A DNA stretch of 64,000 bases from Basidiobolus meristosporus CBS 931.73 (taxonomy: Eukaryota; Basidiobolomycota; Basidiobolomycetes; Basidiobolales; Basidiobolaceae): positions 124,001-188,000 of the forward strand of contig MCFE01000003.1 in assembly GCA_002104905.1 (NCBI GenBank), given 5' to 3'. Below, piece after piece: positions 34,115 through 44,774 of this stretch; the stretch's first letter is position 1, and each line of letters opens with the position of its first letter. A model generated the notes under the pieces. The model made no database searches. It saw only the letters and a program-made list of their open reading frames with translations, and was not told where the DNA came from. The translations under genes and the position numbers were made by a program.

Positions 34115-35047
34115 TACTGTTTTATTGTCACCCACAGAAACATTCTTAACTGGAACTTCTTGACATTGGGTAAAATGTTCTCTTTGGTGTGCAAAGTGTT
34201 GAGATGCTCCAGAGTCAATACAATATTTCAGTATCCTTTTTTGTGGCCGTATTCTGTATAGATATGAGAAGTCTATTCCAAGTTGTTGCAGTATATCCAT
34301 ATTCAGGTTTCTTTGGCTGATTATCTCTCTTTTCGGGACACTGGTCTAATGTATATCCTTTCCATTTGCAGTAGTTGATAAACAGTTTGCTGTTGCCTAT
34401 ATTGGGTGTTACATACCTCCTGAGTTGGTTATAGCTATTTGATAAGGCATTTTGTAATCCAAGAGTCTTCCATATATGTAACTTAAGGTCAAATCTTCAG
34501 TTCTGGACTCCAAAGCTAATACAAGGCCTTGAGATTTGCCTATTAGGTTATTCTAGATGGTGACTATGACATCTTAATCAGTAGTTGGTACACCTACTGA
34601 TTCCACCTCATCAATCAACAGTATAATTCTGTTGATTGGATTTTTCATTTCTTCTCCTGGCAGCTTCTTTGTGGCAAAGAATTCTTATCTAAGATACATT
34701 CTCTTTGCAGCTGAGCATGGCTTGTAGGTGTCTTCTGATGCCTTCCAGGCATTCTTTGCTGTTTTTGCTCTTGAGCATTGAATGAGCAATTTGTGTTTGA
34801 TATCAAGGCAATTGCATTAAAGGCACTTTGTTCTTACCTCTGGTAATTTGCAACTTCATCTCCCACACTTTTAGGAGGGCATTCTTCTTTCATAACAATA
34901 TCTCAAAGGCTTCTTTTGTGTAGCAGCTTTGTCATCCTCACCTTCCACACTTGGTGGTTAGATCCTTCCAACTTCTCCGCAGAGGGAAAAGTCCCACTAA
35001 TAGCAGTATGAGATGTTGCAGACACCGACAGCTTAGGGCTCATATCT
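34115..35047 (-). pseudogene. copia-B-3 gag and protease fragment
   Basis: Minus-strand copia-B. Near the LTR is decayed gag. The frame at 34043-34300 carries CIDSGASQHFAHQ, an intact D-S-G-A-S protease motif, and then runs into the tnp2 inverted repeat, giving a chimeric tail. The rest of the element is missing. Confidence 0.75.
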
Positions 35048-35388
35048 TGTTGTAAGTTTCTTTGAGATATTGGAAGTGCTGGGAGTACAAGTAGATTATG
35101 TGGTTTTCAATTAATGATTTATTGAGAGAAAAAGTAGTATTTATACACTTACATGGTAATGGCATAACAAACATAAAGAGTATCCATATGGAGGTCCCAA
35201 GAACATGCAGAGTTTGTGGCTTTTGGACAATTTGAAACACTTCATGTTCTGGCTACATTATTTTTAGGGCAAAAATATTTCAAGTAACTCCTTGCAAGGA
35301 ATTTGGTCTGTATTCTCAACAATTGGCATGTAATAATCTCTGTGATTAAGCTAGGTGAATATTTAGATGGAATTACAAACTTTTACAA
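35048..35388 (-). repeat. copia-B-3 5' LTR
   Basis: A 341-bp LTR, TGTTGTAAGT to TTACAACA, more diverged and slightly shorter than the 349-bp copies. It abuts tnp2 sequence at 35,389, so it inserted within the tnp2 gene there. Confidence 0.8.
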
Positions 35389-37009
35389 CAGCATTGTCAT
35401 CAAAAATGCCATTAGCAAGATAGCCATCTTTTCTGGGCACAATGGACAGTATTGCTGTCAATTGTGTGAGATGTAGGGGATTTACTCCACAATTCACACA
35501 CATCATTACTATCCAAGCACTATTACTAAGAACATCATCTTCACACAGAGAGAACAAACAGTTATCAGCATGCAAATGCAGGAAAGCTGGCAAGCTATAA
35601 GCCATTGGCCAGAACATGGAGCTAATCAGAAACCAGAGAAACTAAAGACAGAGGGATTCTTTTGGTGCAAATGCTTTGCACTAAGAGCAATTCATTTGCT
35701 CTTTCACAATATCCCTATACTGATGACCAAGTAGAACATGGGGCATTTCAAGCTAATGGAATTCTTGAGATAGCAGAAAATCTTGAAATAATTGGCAAGG
35801 TATTATAGAATATCTGCCACCCAAAGTATTTCTCACAAGCTCCAATTAGAATTCACTCATATTTGCAATAATATAAATGTAAGGACTGGATGAACTGGAT
35901 ATGTGTTATTCAAGTGGCCTTCTGAAGCATTTCTACAGAGAGTACATGGCAAGCATAGGGAGTTGTACATTGACATTGTAGGAATGTCTATCCAGAAGCT
36001 GATCAACAATGCTAATTTGGTGCATCTACTACTATTATGTGAGGAATTTGTGATGGGATTTGAGCTGCTATACTACAAGCTTAGAGCTGAGCATGTAGAT
36101 CTCTGCCATGATTGCATCCACACTTAACTCCATCTTGCTTGGTGTGTGGAAATTATTGGGCCTTGCTTCACCTTTTGGGAGTTTCCTATGGAGTGGATGT
36201 GTGGGGAGATAGGAAGACAAGTCAAGTTGCAGATACTACCATATCACAATCTCATCAATGATATTACCTTCAAGTGTGTCATGAATGTGATGAGTTGGCA
36301 CATGGAGGACAGCCAGGAAGAGTTGGAAAATACTGAGGACAGATGTGCAGATGGAGACACCTATGTCTATGGCATTAAAAGCTAAGCAGCCCCAATGAAT
36401 GGATAATCAGGTATGTAATGCAAAGTTGGGTTGGGTGCAACAGGCAGCTACTTTTTATTAGGAAGGCTCTACCAAGGTACTCTGGATTTCTCTTGGTCAC
36501 AAGCCAATTTCTACACCATTCAGTACAGAATTCACACAAACAAGAGCCAGAGCACACCTATAAGCGGGACTAGAATCCAGCAGGGAGAAGGAATATATTG
36601 GTTAAATACCAAGAAGTTCTTTGCAGATATTCAGGAGGTGATCATGGCAAAAGTGGCAGCAAGCAAGCATATGATTGCAAGATGTATATGTTACCAGCAA
36701 TATAAGCTATATGGCAACTTTGCAAGTATCATGCTAATAAGCTGTAAAGTTAAGGTGATAGAAGTATATCAAACTCAGCGGGTATGTGTTTATGTAGAGG
36801 TTAGTAAGCAGGAAGCCACAGTTTTTTTTTATTCAAACTTTATGTGGAATATCCAAGGTGGCAGTGGGTAAGCAAATATGGAGGGGCAAGTCTGCAGTGG
36901 AATATATGAATGGCACAAGGTGAGGTGGAAAAAGAAAATACTTTTTGGTAAATTGGTACAGTAGCATTATACAGGCGTTCCATTTAATGCATTTGCATAT
37001 ATTGGCTTG
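35389..37009 (+). pseudogene. tnp2-type transposase remnant, copy C
   Basis: Begins in the middle of the transposase (KIAIFSGHNGQYCC-like) after a copia-B LTR and runs to the C-terminal domain. Readable frames: 35903-36127, 36146-36385 (FTFWEFPMEWMCGEIGRQV) and 36431-36871 (C-terminal domain, YWLNTKKFFADIQEV and ARCICYQQYKLYGN). The last 146-aa frame is the best preserved version of this C-terminal domain in the window. Stops and frameshifts separate the pieces. Confidence 0.7.
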
Positions 37010-37014
37010 TTAGG

Positions 37015-37363
37015 TGTTGTAAGAGTCTTGGAGATATTGGAAGTGATTGGGAGGACAAGTATATTATGTGGTTTTCACTTAATGATTTATTGAATGTAAA
37101 AGTAGTATTTATACTTTTACCTAGTCTTGGCATTACAAACACATAGAATAGGTTAAGGAAGGTCCCAAGAGCATGTGTGCAAAGTTTGGGGCTGTTTGGA
37201 CAACTTTGAGAATTTTCATGTTCTGGGTACCTGGTATTTTGGTGAAAATATTCTAAGTAAATCCCAACAAGGAATTTGGTCAGTACTCTCTAGGATTTGA
37301 AGGTAATGATCTAATTGACTAAGTTAGGTGAATATTTAGGTGGAAATACAAATTTTTACAACA
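37015..37363 (-). repeat. copia-B-2 3' LTR
   Basis: A 349-bp LTR flanked on the outside by TTAGG. The internal side reads GAGTGGGAGTG on the minus strand as polypurine tract. Confidence 0.9.
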
Positions 37364-38795
37364 CTCCCACTCAGCTAAATGCTCATACTGACTAGTCCTA
37401 ATTTTGACCTAAGATATTCAAACTTGTCTCTAGCTGATGGTTTGGTAAATATGTCTGCAATCATTTCATCTGTAGGATAGTAAACTAAACTAACTAAGCT
37501 ATTCTCTATAGCTTCACGTATGAAATGATGTCTAATATCTATGTGCTTGGTTCTAGCATGAAAAGTTGGATTTCTACCTAATTGTATACATCTTGATTAT
37601 CTTGAAATTTAGTAATAGGCGTTTTTTGGCATAGGCCTAAATCTGTAAGAAGTTTTCTTAACCACATTGCTTCTTTTGTAGCTTCACAGGCTCCCATATA
37701 CTCTGCCTCTGTGGTGGAAAGTGCTATGGTTGGTTGCTCTCTTGAATTCCATGAAATTGCTCCTTTACAATAAAGAAAGGTGTATCCTGTGGTGGATCTT
37801 CTGTCTTCTAAATTTTGTCCCCAATCAGCTTCAGAGTATCCCACAAGATCCTGTTCTGAATCCTTATAAGTGTATCTTAAGCAGATATCAGCAGTTCCTT
37901 TTAGGTATCTAAAAATCCGCTTAACTGCTGCAATATGATCAGATCCATAGTTCTGATTATGTTGGCTGACAACTCCCACTGAATATGAGATATCTGGACG
38001 TGTTCCAAGCATGATATGCATCAGACCGCCCACCATAGATTGATAAGGAAAGTTAGGGCTTTCAGATGGCACCAAGCTCTCTTGATTTGGTTGAGTTTTG
38101 ACCAAGTTAAGGTTTGTTTCCATTGGGGTAGCTGCCGGTTTACAGTCTTCCATTTGGTACTTCTCTAGTATATCTTAAATATACTTGGATTGGCTTAGGG
38201 TGATAGTCTGGGTACTTCTGTCTATGAAGAACTTAATCCCTAAGTAGTAATTAAGTTCTCCTAGATTGGACATCTGGAACTCCTTAGATAGGCTGGATTT
38301 AGTCTCATCCAATGTTTCTAGGTTATTGGTGGCTATAATAAGATCATCCACATATAGAGCTAATAGAACTGGGTTTGCTCTATCTGGCTTATAGTATATA
38401 CTATAGTCAGCATTACTCCTTTTGAAACTCAAAGATTCCAAATAAGAATCTATCTTGCAATTCCAGGCTCTTGGTGATTGTTTGAGACCATATAGTGACT
38501 TTTTAAGCTTGCAGACCAAATGGGGGTTATCTTGGTCAACAAACCCATCAGGCTGGTTCATATACACATCCTCATCAAGTTCTCCATTCAAAAATGCAGG
38601 TTTTATATCCATTTGATGAATAAAAAACTTATATTTGGCTGCAATAGCCAATATTAATCTGATGGAATTAAACTTGGCTACCAGTGCAAAGGTCTCAGTA
38701 TAGTCAAGTCCTTTTGTTTGAGAGTATCCTTTGGCTACAAGTCTTGCTTTGTATCTTTCAATTGTACCATCAGCTTTCTATTTTGTCTTGAAGAC
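37364..38795 (-). pseudogene. copia-B-2 RT and RNase H
   Basis: Minus strand. Frame 38175-38651 holds RT with the palm motif LLALYVDDLIIAT and LYGLKQSPRAW. Frame 37578-38153 follows after one stop near 38,175 and holds the RT thumb and RNase H (ALSTTEAEYMGACEATKEA). It is interrupted again near 37,590; the C-terminus with ADILTK-like text is in another frame. Only a few changes separate it from an intact copia RT-RNase H. Confidence 0.88.
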
Positions 38796-39208
38796 CCAGA
38801 TTTTTCATTTCTTCTCCTGGCAGCATCTTTGTAGCAAAGAATTTTTGTCTCAGATACATTTTCTTAGCAGCTGAACATGACTAGTAGGTGTCTTCTAATG
38901 CCTTCCAGGCATTCTTTGCTGTTTTTGCTCTTGAGCATTGAATTAGCAATTTGTCTTTAACATTAAGGCAAATGCAGTTAAAGGCACTTTGTTCTTTCTT
39001 CTGGTACTTTAAGGCTTCCTCTCCCACGTTTTTAGGAGGGCATTCTTCTCCCATGACAATATCCCAAAGGCCTCTTTCTTGTAGTAGCATCTTCATCTTC
39101 ACCTTCCACACTTGGTAGTTAGATCCATCCAACTTTTCAGCAGAGGGAAAAATTCCAGTAATAGCAGTAGTAGACATTGCAGAGAGTGACAGCTTGGGGC
39201 TCATATCC
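38796..39208 (-). pseudogene. copia-B-2 gag N-terminus and primer-binding site
   Basis: Frame 38881-39336 on the minus strand includes LTR-derived codons. The gag part reads from MSPKLSLSAM through EKLDGSNYQVWKVKMKMLL and LKYQKKEQSAFNCICLNV, a UBN2/gag-polypeptide type copia gag. Directly inside the LTR the sequence is GGATATGAGCCC (one change from copia-B-1), and the gag ATG lies inside this primer-binding site. Gag is cut off by the deletion near 38,795. Confidence 0.8.
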
Positions 39209-39557
39209 TGTTGTAAGAGTCTTGGAGATATTGGAAGTGATTGGGAGGACAAGTATATTATGTGGTTTTCACTTAATGATTTATTGAATGTAAAAGTAGT
39301 ATTTATACTTTTACCTGGTCTTGGCATTACAAACATGTAGAATAGGGTAAGGAAGGTCCCAAGAACATGTGTGCAAAGCTTGGGGCTGTTTGGATAACCT
39401 TGAGATTATTTATGTTCTGGGTACCTTATATTTTGGTGAAAATATTCTAAGTAAATCCCAACAAGGAATTTGGTCAGTATTCTCTAGGATTTGATGGCAA
39501 TGATCTAAGTGACTAAGTTAGGTGAATATTTAGGTGGAAATACAAATTTTTACAACA
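39209..39557 (-). repeat. copia-B-2 5' LTR
   Basis: A 349-bp LTR nearly identical to 37015-37363, with TTAGG directly outside. Confidence 0.9.
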
Positions 39558-39686
39558 TTAGGTTCATTCATATAAATAAATCTCATGTCAAGATCATTGG
39601 AATTCCATGCAAGTCCTGCCAAAAGACTGTTAAGGCACTGTAAAGTATATTACTCTATATGGCTGTAAAAACAGCTAGACACTTTC

Positions 39687-39815
39687 ACAATCCCATCATA
39701 AGATTGTTGGCAGGGTCAATAATTCCAAGTGGCCAGCATTGTAATGGCCTTATTGCAGGATCCTGATGGCTGATATGGATTGGATCCACTTGCAGGACCA
39801 AATTGTTTCTCACAG
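39687..39815 (+). repeat. Unclassified dispersed repeat, copy 2
   Basis: Plus-strand counterpart of 18,709-18,835. Shared order of blocks: ATCCCATCATAAGAT, CATTGTAATG, GCAGGATCCTG, GGCTGAT, GGATTGGATCCACTTG. No coding sequence is visible. Confidence 0.5.
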
Positions 39816-39836
39816 GGGCTATATGTGCAACTTATC

Positions 39837-39988
39837 AATTTTCATGTCCTAGGTACCTGGTGCTTTGGTGAGAACATTGTTAGTAAATTCTAACAAGGAA
39901 CTTGGCCAGGATCCTCAGAGGCTTGTAGACTACAATCTAGGTGCCTATGTCAGATGAATATTTAGGAGCAATTACAAAATTTACAACA
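39837..39988 (-). repeat. Diverged copia-B LTR fragment
   Basis: Matches about the last 150 bases of the copia-B LTR as written on the plus strand (TTCATGTCCT.GGTACCTGGT to TTTACAACA) with many substitutions. It is the last transposon sequence I recognise before the gene-rich part. Confidence 0.7.
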
Positions 39989-40622
39989 AAAGGAACCTAA
40001 TTTCTATATATTCACCCAAAGATCCCAGATCTTGTGCAAAACTTCCTGGAATTTTCTCCAACCCATATCCAGCACCACATGTGTGAGGTTTGCACTGAGG
40101 TGCAACAGCTGTAACTTGATCTAATTAATCTACTAGTGAAAAACAACACTTTCTTCGGATTCTTCCAAATTACATCCAGGCTCTTGCCACCACCCTCCAC
40201 AGTCAACAAGAAAGGTTTTGTGGCAAAATAATGTGTGAGGGGATGGAATTGGCCAAATATCCAACCATATTAGCTGACTAGATTGTCTTGAGCGTACTTG
40301 ATTGTTGCAAGGTTTGTCACATACATCATGCACCACTTACGCCTTTGTTATACCAGCTTCAGCATAATGCCGAATCATTCTTTACGTTGTAGAAGCCGTA
40401 GGCCATTGAATCCAAAGTATCTTTCCACCCTGCTGCGGGAATCGGCGGGAATTCGAATGGCCCTACAAGCCAATGGGATCCCGCCCCCGCAATGACATAC
40501 GATCATGCACATGACAAACGGTAAACATCCACGAATTTCTGCTGAGCCACTATTTCGGCAGCGTGTTGAGCCCACGAACAATATTTAAGGTGAGTGATGA
40601 GAAGAGGAAGTCAACCATCAAG
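39989..40622. other. Boundary spacer and GH17 upstream region
   Basis: No transposon or gene could be supported. Composition changes over this stretch, from AT-rich repeats to mixed sequence with CpG-containing words, and the first host gene follows. A CAATATTTAAGG element about 45 bases before the GH17 ATG may be its core promoter. Confidence 0.4.
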
Positions 40623-41627
40623 ATGCCGTTCAAGTCCACCCACCGGGTCCGAAACATTAGCATAGCCATAGCCGTGATCGCAGTTATAGCGGTGGCCAGC
40701 GGGCTCATCGCGTACTTCGTCACTCGAGAGAATAAATCGGCCCCGTCTCCGTCTCCGTCCCCGCACCCAACCCCGCAGAACCCAAACTTACACAAGTCCT
40801 TCTGGGGCATCAACTACACACCATTGAACTCCCAATACCCCGCCTGCGGAAGTAAGCAACAAGATATTACCGAGGACATCAAGGTCCTGGCTCAGCTCAC
40901 CCCACGGCTTCGCCTCTACGGCATGGATTGTCAACAGGCAGAGTTTACCCTGCAAGCGATCAAGGATCTAAAGGTAGATATCAAGGTGATCCTGACCATA
41001 TGGGTGGACAACAACTCCACCACGTACCAACGCCAATCTGCCGACCTATTCAGCACCATTCAGAAGTTTGGTCCCGACCAGATCTACGCGGTCTCCGTGG
41101 GGAACGAAGCATTTTTCCGCAAGGAGATCACTCATGAGGATCTTTACGCGAGGATAGCGGACGTCCGTCAGAAACTCAAAGGGATGGGCTACGAAATACC
41201 CGTGACCACCTCCGACTTGGGATCCATCTACAACCCGGAGCTGATCAGCCATCTTGATCTTTCCATGGCCAACATCCACCCCTACTTTGCTGGGACCTTG
41301 GTATCCGACGCTGCCAACTGGACGTTCTCATACTTTCAGCAGAACATCGTACAACCCTCGCAGGGCAAGCAGTCCGTCATCTCTGAAGTGGGGTGGCCTA
41401 CCAAGGGGGACCCCGATCGAGGGGCCGTGGCTTCGGTCCCCAACTTGCAATACTTCGTGGACAGTTTTCTGTGCGAAGCCAACCGCAGAAAGGTCCCGTA
41501 CTTCTGGTTTGAGGCCATCGACGGTCCCTGGAAAACCCAGCAGTTCACCGTGCTGGAGGGTAACTGGGGTCTGCTGACCACCGACCGCCAGCCCAAGGTT
41601 AAAATACCAAATTGCCCAGTTGCGTGA
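40623..41627 (+). CDS. Membrane-anchored GH17 glucan beta-1,3-glucosidase
   Basis: A 334-aa single-exon protein. The frame opens upstream at 40563 with a GTG, but the first ATG is at 40623. Residues 11-33 are a strong hydrophobic segment preceded by basic residues, fitting a type II signal anchor. Residues 39-52 are a Ser-Pro linker, and the catalytic barrel fills residues 58-334. Key residues: Glu162 in SVGNEAFFR as acid/base and Glu255 in ISEVGWPT as nucleophile, both matching the GH17 pattern. Possible N-glycosylation sites are Asn131 and Asn232. GH17 enzymes act on beta-1,3-glucan in fungal cell walls; anchoring suggests wall remodelling at the cell surface or in the secretory path. It converges on the receptor gene, with an 11-base C run in the shared 3' region. 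Confidence 0.9.
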   Translation: MPFKSTHRVRNISIAIAVIAVIAVASGLIAYFVTRENKSAPSPSPSPHPTPQNPNLHKSFWGINYTPLNSQYPACGSKQQDITEDIKVLAQLTPRLRLYGMDCQQAEFTLQAIKDLKVDIKVILTIWVDNNSTTYQRQSADLFSTIQKFGPDQIYAVSVGNEAFFRKEITHEDLYARIADVRQKLKGMGYEIPVTTSDLGSIYNPELISHLDLSMANIHPYFAGTLVSDAANWTFSYFQQNIVQPSQGKQSVISEVGWPTKGDPDRGAVASVPNLQYFVDSFLCEANRRKVPYFWFEAIDGPWKTQQFTVLEGNWGLLTTDRQPKVKIPNCPVA

Positions 41628-41853
41628 GCAACCTATACCTACACCACAACGACTACCCCCCCCCCCGCCTATCGGGAAATATCTATGATACAGTGTGTCA
41701 CTCTTAATATTGGCTGCTATGTACAAAATCTTTATTAAAAGTCCAAAATGACCCCCGCTAGCTGATCTATATGTGTCCAATGATGATTTTGGGCTTGCGA
41801 ACGATGTGCAGCAACCCGGAAGTCCAGTTGAAAAGAGGATTAGTGCAAGTAGG
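41628..41853. terminator. Shared 3' region of two convergent genes
   Basis: 226 bases lie between the stop codons of the GH17 and receptor genes. It contains an 11-base C homopolymer (41656-41666) and AT-rich stretches (TTTATTAAAA near 41,732) that could serve for 3' end formation. No exact signal can be assigned. Confidence 0.4.
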
Positions 41854-43245
41854 TTACATACGGAAGACGTATTCGCTTGACGACCTGTATTCTACAGATT
41901 GATAGAAATATAGGGAGATGTTCTCCTCGGTAAGGCTCGAATGCACCCTGGCGAAAGGGATATCCTCGTCCATGTTCAGCCCATCCTCTTTCAAGGATTC
42001 ACTGACTCCATAAGGTTCGCATTGGCCAGGGGAAATGAGGAAGCTTTGTCGCTTCGATTGGCGAAGGATCACCTTCCTTAATGGCTCTATACCGGAGAAC
42101 TGGCTGCTCTCCGCAACGTTGGACTGAAGAAGGCATTTGGTGTCCGCTTGGCTGAGCAGCACCTTGCGGACAACGAATCGCAGGATGACTGCGATCCTAG
42201 GGTGTCGAGGGTTGATGCTTGGAGAGCACCCACCAACCTCCTCGGGAGCTTGAGGCTGTTGAATGTGATACTGAAAGATCAGGTCGTCCTTCAGCTCCGC
42301 CCAGGCGTTCTGGACGGCGGGGTCGACAAAGAAGATGGCTGCATTGAGGATCCCCTGCGAGGAGGTCCCGATGAATGAGAGCAAAAGAAAGGTATAGTTC
42401 ACCCGCTGGTTCCAGTAGATGTCCAGCTCCGAGATGAGATTGAACGACTGAGTGAGGACCGGGATGATCGGGTATAGAATCACCCGGCGCACCACTTTGT
42501 TCATGGTGGACTGGATGATGAGGGAATTGCTGAAGAACCGTCTACGGTCTTGTCTCTCTCGGGCGATCTTGATCAGAACCATCAGGACCACGACGAAACA
42601 GTACAAGATACCCAGCATGGTCCAGCTGTAAAGGGTTGCCCAGGTCCAGACCATCCGCTCGGAGGGGTTATGGATGCTATACCAGCATGACTCCTGGTAG
42701 GAGTCGTGGCCTAGTCTTCCGCTGAGCAGCGGGGGCAAGGATATGGCCAAAGAGAGAAGGCCGGCGATCGAGTAGTAGTATTTCTCGTATTTTTGGGTTT
42801 GCCGCTTCCCATGCACGAATATCACCTGTAGGTTGAATGCGATCATGACGGTCAGAAAGGTGGACAGATGCGTCGTCTGTATGAACCCCCAAACGCTCAG
42901 CGCGCACAGGAACTCGTTCTCCTTGGTCACATCACTGACGATCTGAAAGGCGGAGTAGAAGAGGTCCACTGTGGCCACGGCGAAGGTCAGCCTCAGGGAG
43001 ACTCGGTTGACCAAGTGGCTCTTTAGGCTATGAAATATGGCAAAGATGAGAATGACCAGCAAATTGAAGATCACCGACAGGAGATTCAGCGGAACCGCCA
43101 CATCCACCAACGTCTGACTCTGTCTCGGGCTAAGTTTATCGATGATGTCGTTGTGGAGTTCAAACATTACACATGGACTGGGTTCAAGGAAGAGAGGCTT
43201 GGAGGGAAACCAGGAGATCGGTGCTGGGTTAAAATCACAACGCAA
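41854..43245 (-). CDS. Seven-transmembrane receptor (GPCR-like)
   Basis: A 463-aa single-exon protein with seven hydrophobic segments at about residues 48-71, 83-105, 116-143, 156-175, 198-226, 252-273 and 283-307. Cys114 (start of TM3) and Cys187 (second outer loop) could form the usual GPCR disulfide. TM7 has an Asn301...Asp308-Pro arrangement recalling NPxxY/DPxxY. The cytosolic tail of about 150 residues is Ser-rich, fitting phosphorylation-based regulation. Loop 3 is basic (ARERQDRRRFF). An overall resemblance to class A or cAMP-receptor-like fungal GPCRs is likely, but the ligand is unknown. Translation could also start at Met27. A TATATAAA box on the minus strand at 43,313-43,323 lies about 70 bases before the first ATG and supports the longer form. 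Confidence 0.82.
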   Translation of the reverse strand: MRCDFNPAPISWFPSKPLFLEPSPCVMFELHNDIIDKLSPRQSQTLVDVAVPLNLLSVIFNLLVILIFAIFHSLKSHLVNRVSLRLTFAVATVDLFYSAFQIVSDVTKENEFLCALSVWGFIQTTHLSTFLTVMIAFNLQVIFVHGKRQTQKYEKYYYSIAGLLSLAISLPPLLSGRLGHDSYQESCWYSIHNPSERMVWTWATLYSWTMLGILYCFVVVLMVLIKIARERQDRRRFFSNSLIIQSTMNKVVRRVILYPIIPVLTQSFNLISELDIYWNQRVNYTFLLLSFIGTSSQGILNAAIFFVDPAVQNAWAELKDDLIFQYHIQQPQAPEEVGGCSPSINPRHPRIAVILRFVVRKVLLSQADTKCLLQSNVAESSQFSGIEPLRKVILRQSKRQSFLISPGQCEPYGVSESLKEDGLNMDEDIPFARVHSSLTEENISLYFYQSVEYRSSSEYVFRM

Positions 43246-43312
43246 ACGGAGTTTGTCGTAATGAGATCGGGGAAGTACCAGCCATTCAACAGGCCGTTGA
43301 ACGAACGATCAT

Positions 43313-43323
43313 GTTTATATAAA
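43313..43323 (-). promoter_or_regulatory. TATA box of the receptor gene
   Basis: Reads TTTATATAAAC on the minus strand, about 70 bases upstream of the 43,245 start codon, a normal spacing for a short 5' leader. Confidence 0.55.
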
Positions 43324-44774
43324 GCACAGCCTCGATTCTCAGTGATTTCATTAATGCTTCCAGGGATGCACAGCCATGCAAAGATCGTGTCCGTAGGCAT
43401 CGAGCCAGGCACAATCCACTAACAATAGCGGGATCGTATCAATGCCGTCAACTCGTTTGCCTTGCTTTGCTATCATTAAGCTGTAGGAGCACTTTAGCTA
43501 CCAAACATTCGATACCCCATCCAACCGTGTTTGTAATTGCTGTTGCTTATGCAGGATCACATAACGTCTGCCGAAAGACAATTAAGTTGGAAATCAATGA
43601 TCAAGTGGCGTTTATTCTGGCTCGGCATTCTTATTGCTCACCATATTGTCTCCTACAATGGTATATCCATCACATTCTCCAGAAACACTCGGTTGAAAGC
43701 GATAATGTGCTCCGGTCTAACTGAGGCACAGAAGTGGGTCCGTGCCCAGTAGGTGCCGTGAAGAAGGCGGCTTCGATGTTACAGTATAAATGTATTGATG
43801 AACAGGAGTGCAAATATAAGAGTAAATAAGGTTGCTGCATTCTTCACATGAGGATCACGTTGCAAGTTCCAGTGTGGATCGGCAATCTACAAACATCACT
43901 CGATATGAGAAATTGTCTACGCTTTGGTACACTTTTCAGGAACCAGTACCTTGGCAACCACGCGCTTCGAGCCTATGGCAGTCCATCCATTTGGGTAAAT
44001 ATACTCCCCTGCCCAGGATTCATGGCCATCACACTCGATCTACAATTCGGGCAGACAGTTAGGTTTCATTCTTTGAAGCGGATCCTACCAAGAGTCCGTA
44101 CCTGAGGGAAGTTGTGGGAATTTTTGGTGGAGAACATCGGGAACGAAGAGTGACCTGCTGCTAGTTGAACGTCTCTTTGGTCTTCAATCGGAAGTCCACT
44201 TGCAGTGCGATTGTTTACCAACGAAAAAATCCCGTTCAAAATTGGGATGGCCTGCTCCGTCGGGTCATGTGATTTAGGCAGCATAAGATATATGGACTTT
44301 AAATTAAAATATTTCATTAACGAAACCTCAAGCGCTAAGACTACTCGACTTCGGCAATGGAAAGCGATCCGCTCAACTCTAGCAAACCCTTGTTCTCAGG
44401 TTTTTCCAAGACCTTGCTTGATACTAGGCTAGACAGAACACCGGCCAGATCACTCACCTATTTCCCTTTTGAATGCAGATGCTGAGCCAAGCGATTCCGA
44501 GGAAATCGGGTTTTGCCCTCATAACCGTGGCAAGAAATATATCCTTTTCGTAGCAATCCAGTATAATGGGTGGCAGGACCGAATGTGCCTCCTACATTAC
44601 CTTGACTATATACTTTACTAAAGCTAGGAGCAGATCACGTCCACGGAAATACCCGACTATGGACTTTCAAGGCAACCGTTGGGGCCACCAGGGTAATCGG
44701 AAGTCCCTTGTTTCTTCCTAGCCACCTAGCTAAAACCACAGTTAGGATATTTCCACCACTTCCAAAAAGAGAGG
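43324..44774. other. Intergenic region, no supported gene
   Basis: About 1.4 kb with only short frames on both strands and no family I recognise. A short frame from an ATG at 44,659 (MDFQGNRWGHQG) could be the first exon of the next gene, but I could not place a convincing splice to the following exon. Confidence 0.4.

Larger units (their letters stand above)
37015..39557 (-). mobile_element. copia-B-2, internally deleted copia element
   Basis: A 2543-bp element with 349-bp LTRs at 37015-37363 and 39209-39557 and a perfect TTAGG duplication (37010-37014 and 39558-39562). The LTRs differ at only a few bases, so it is the youngest insertion recognised. It inserted into the tail of tnp2 copy C. 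A deletion near 38,795 fuses RT directly to gag, removing the rest of gag, protease and integrase. It could only move with enzymes from another copy. Confidence 0.93.

Noticed and set aside
37010-39562. Telomere-targeted insertion suggested by the TTAGG duplication
   Set aside because: A single 5-bp site within a tnp2 remnant does not show targeting, and the other copia-B insertion used AAATA.
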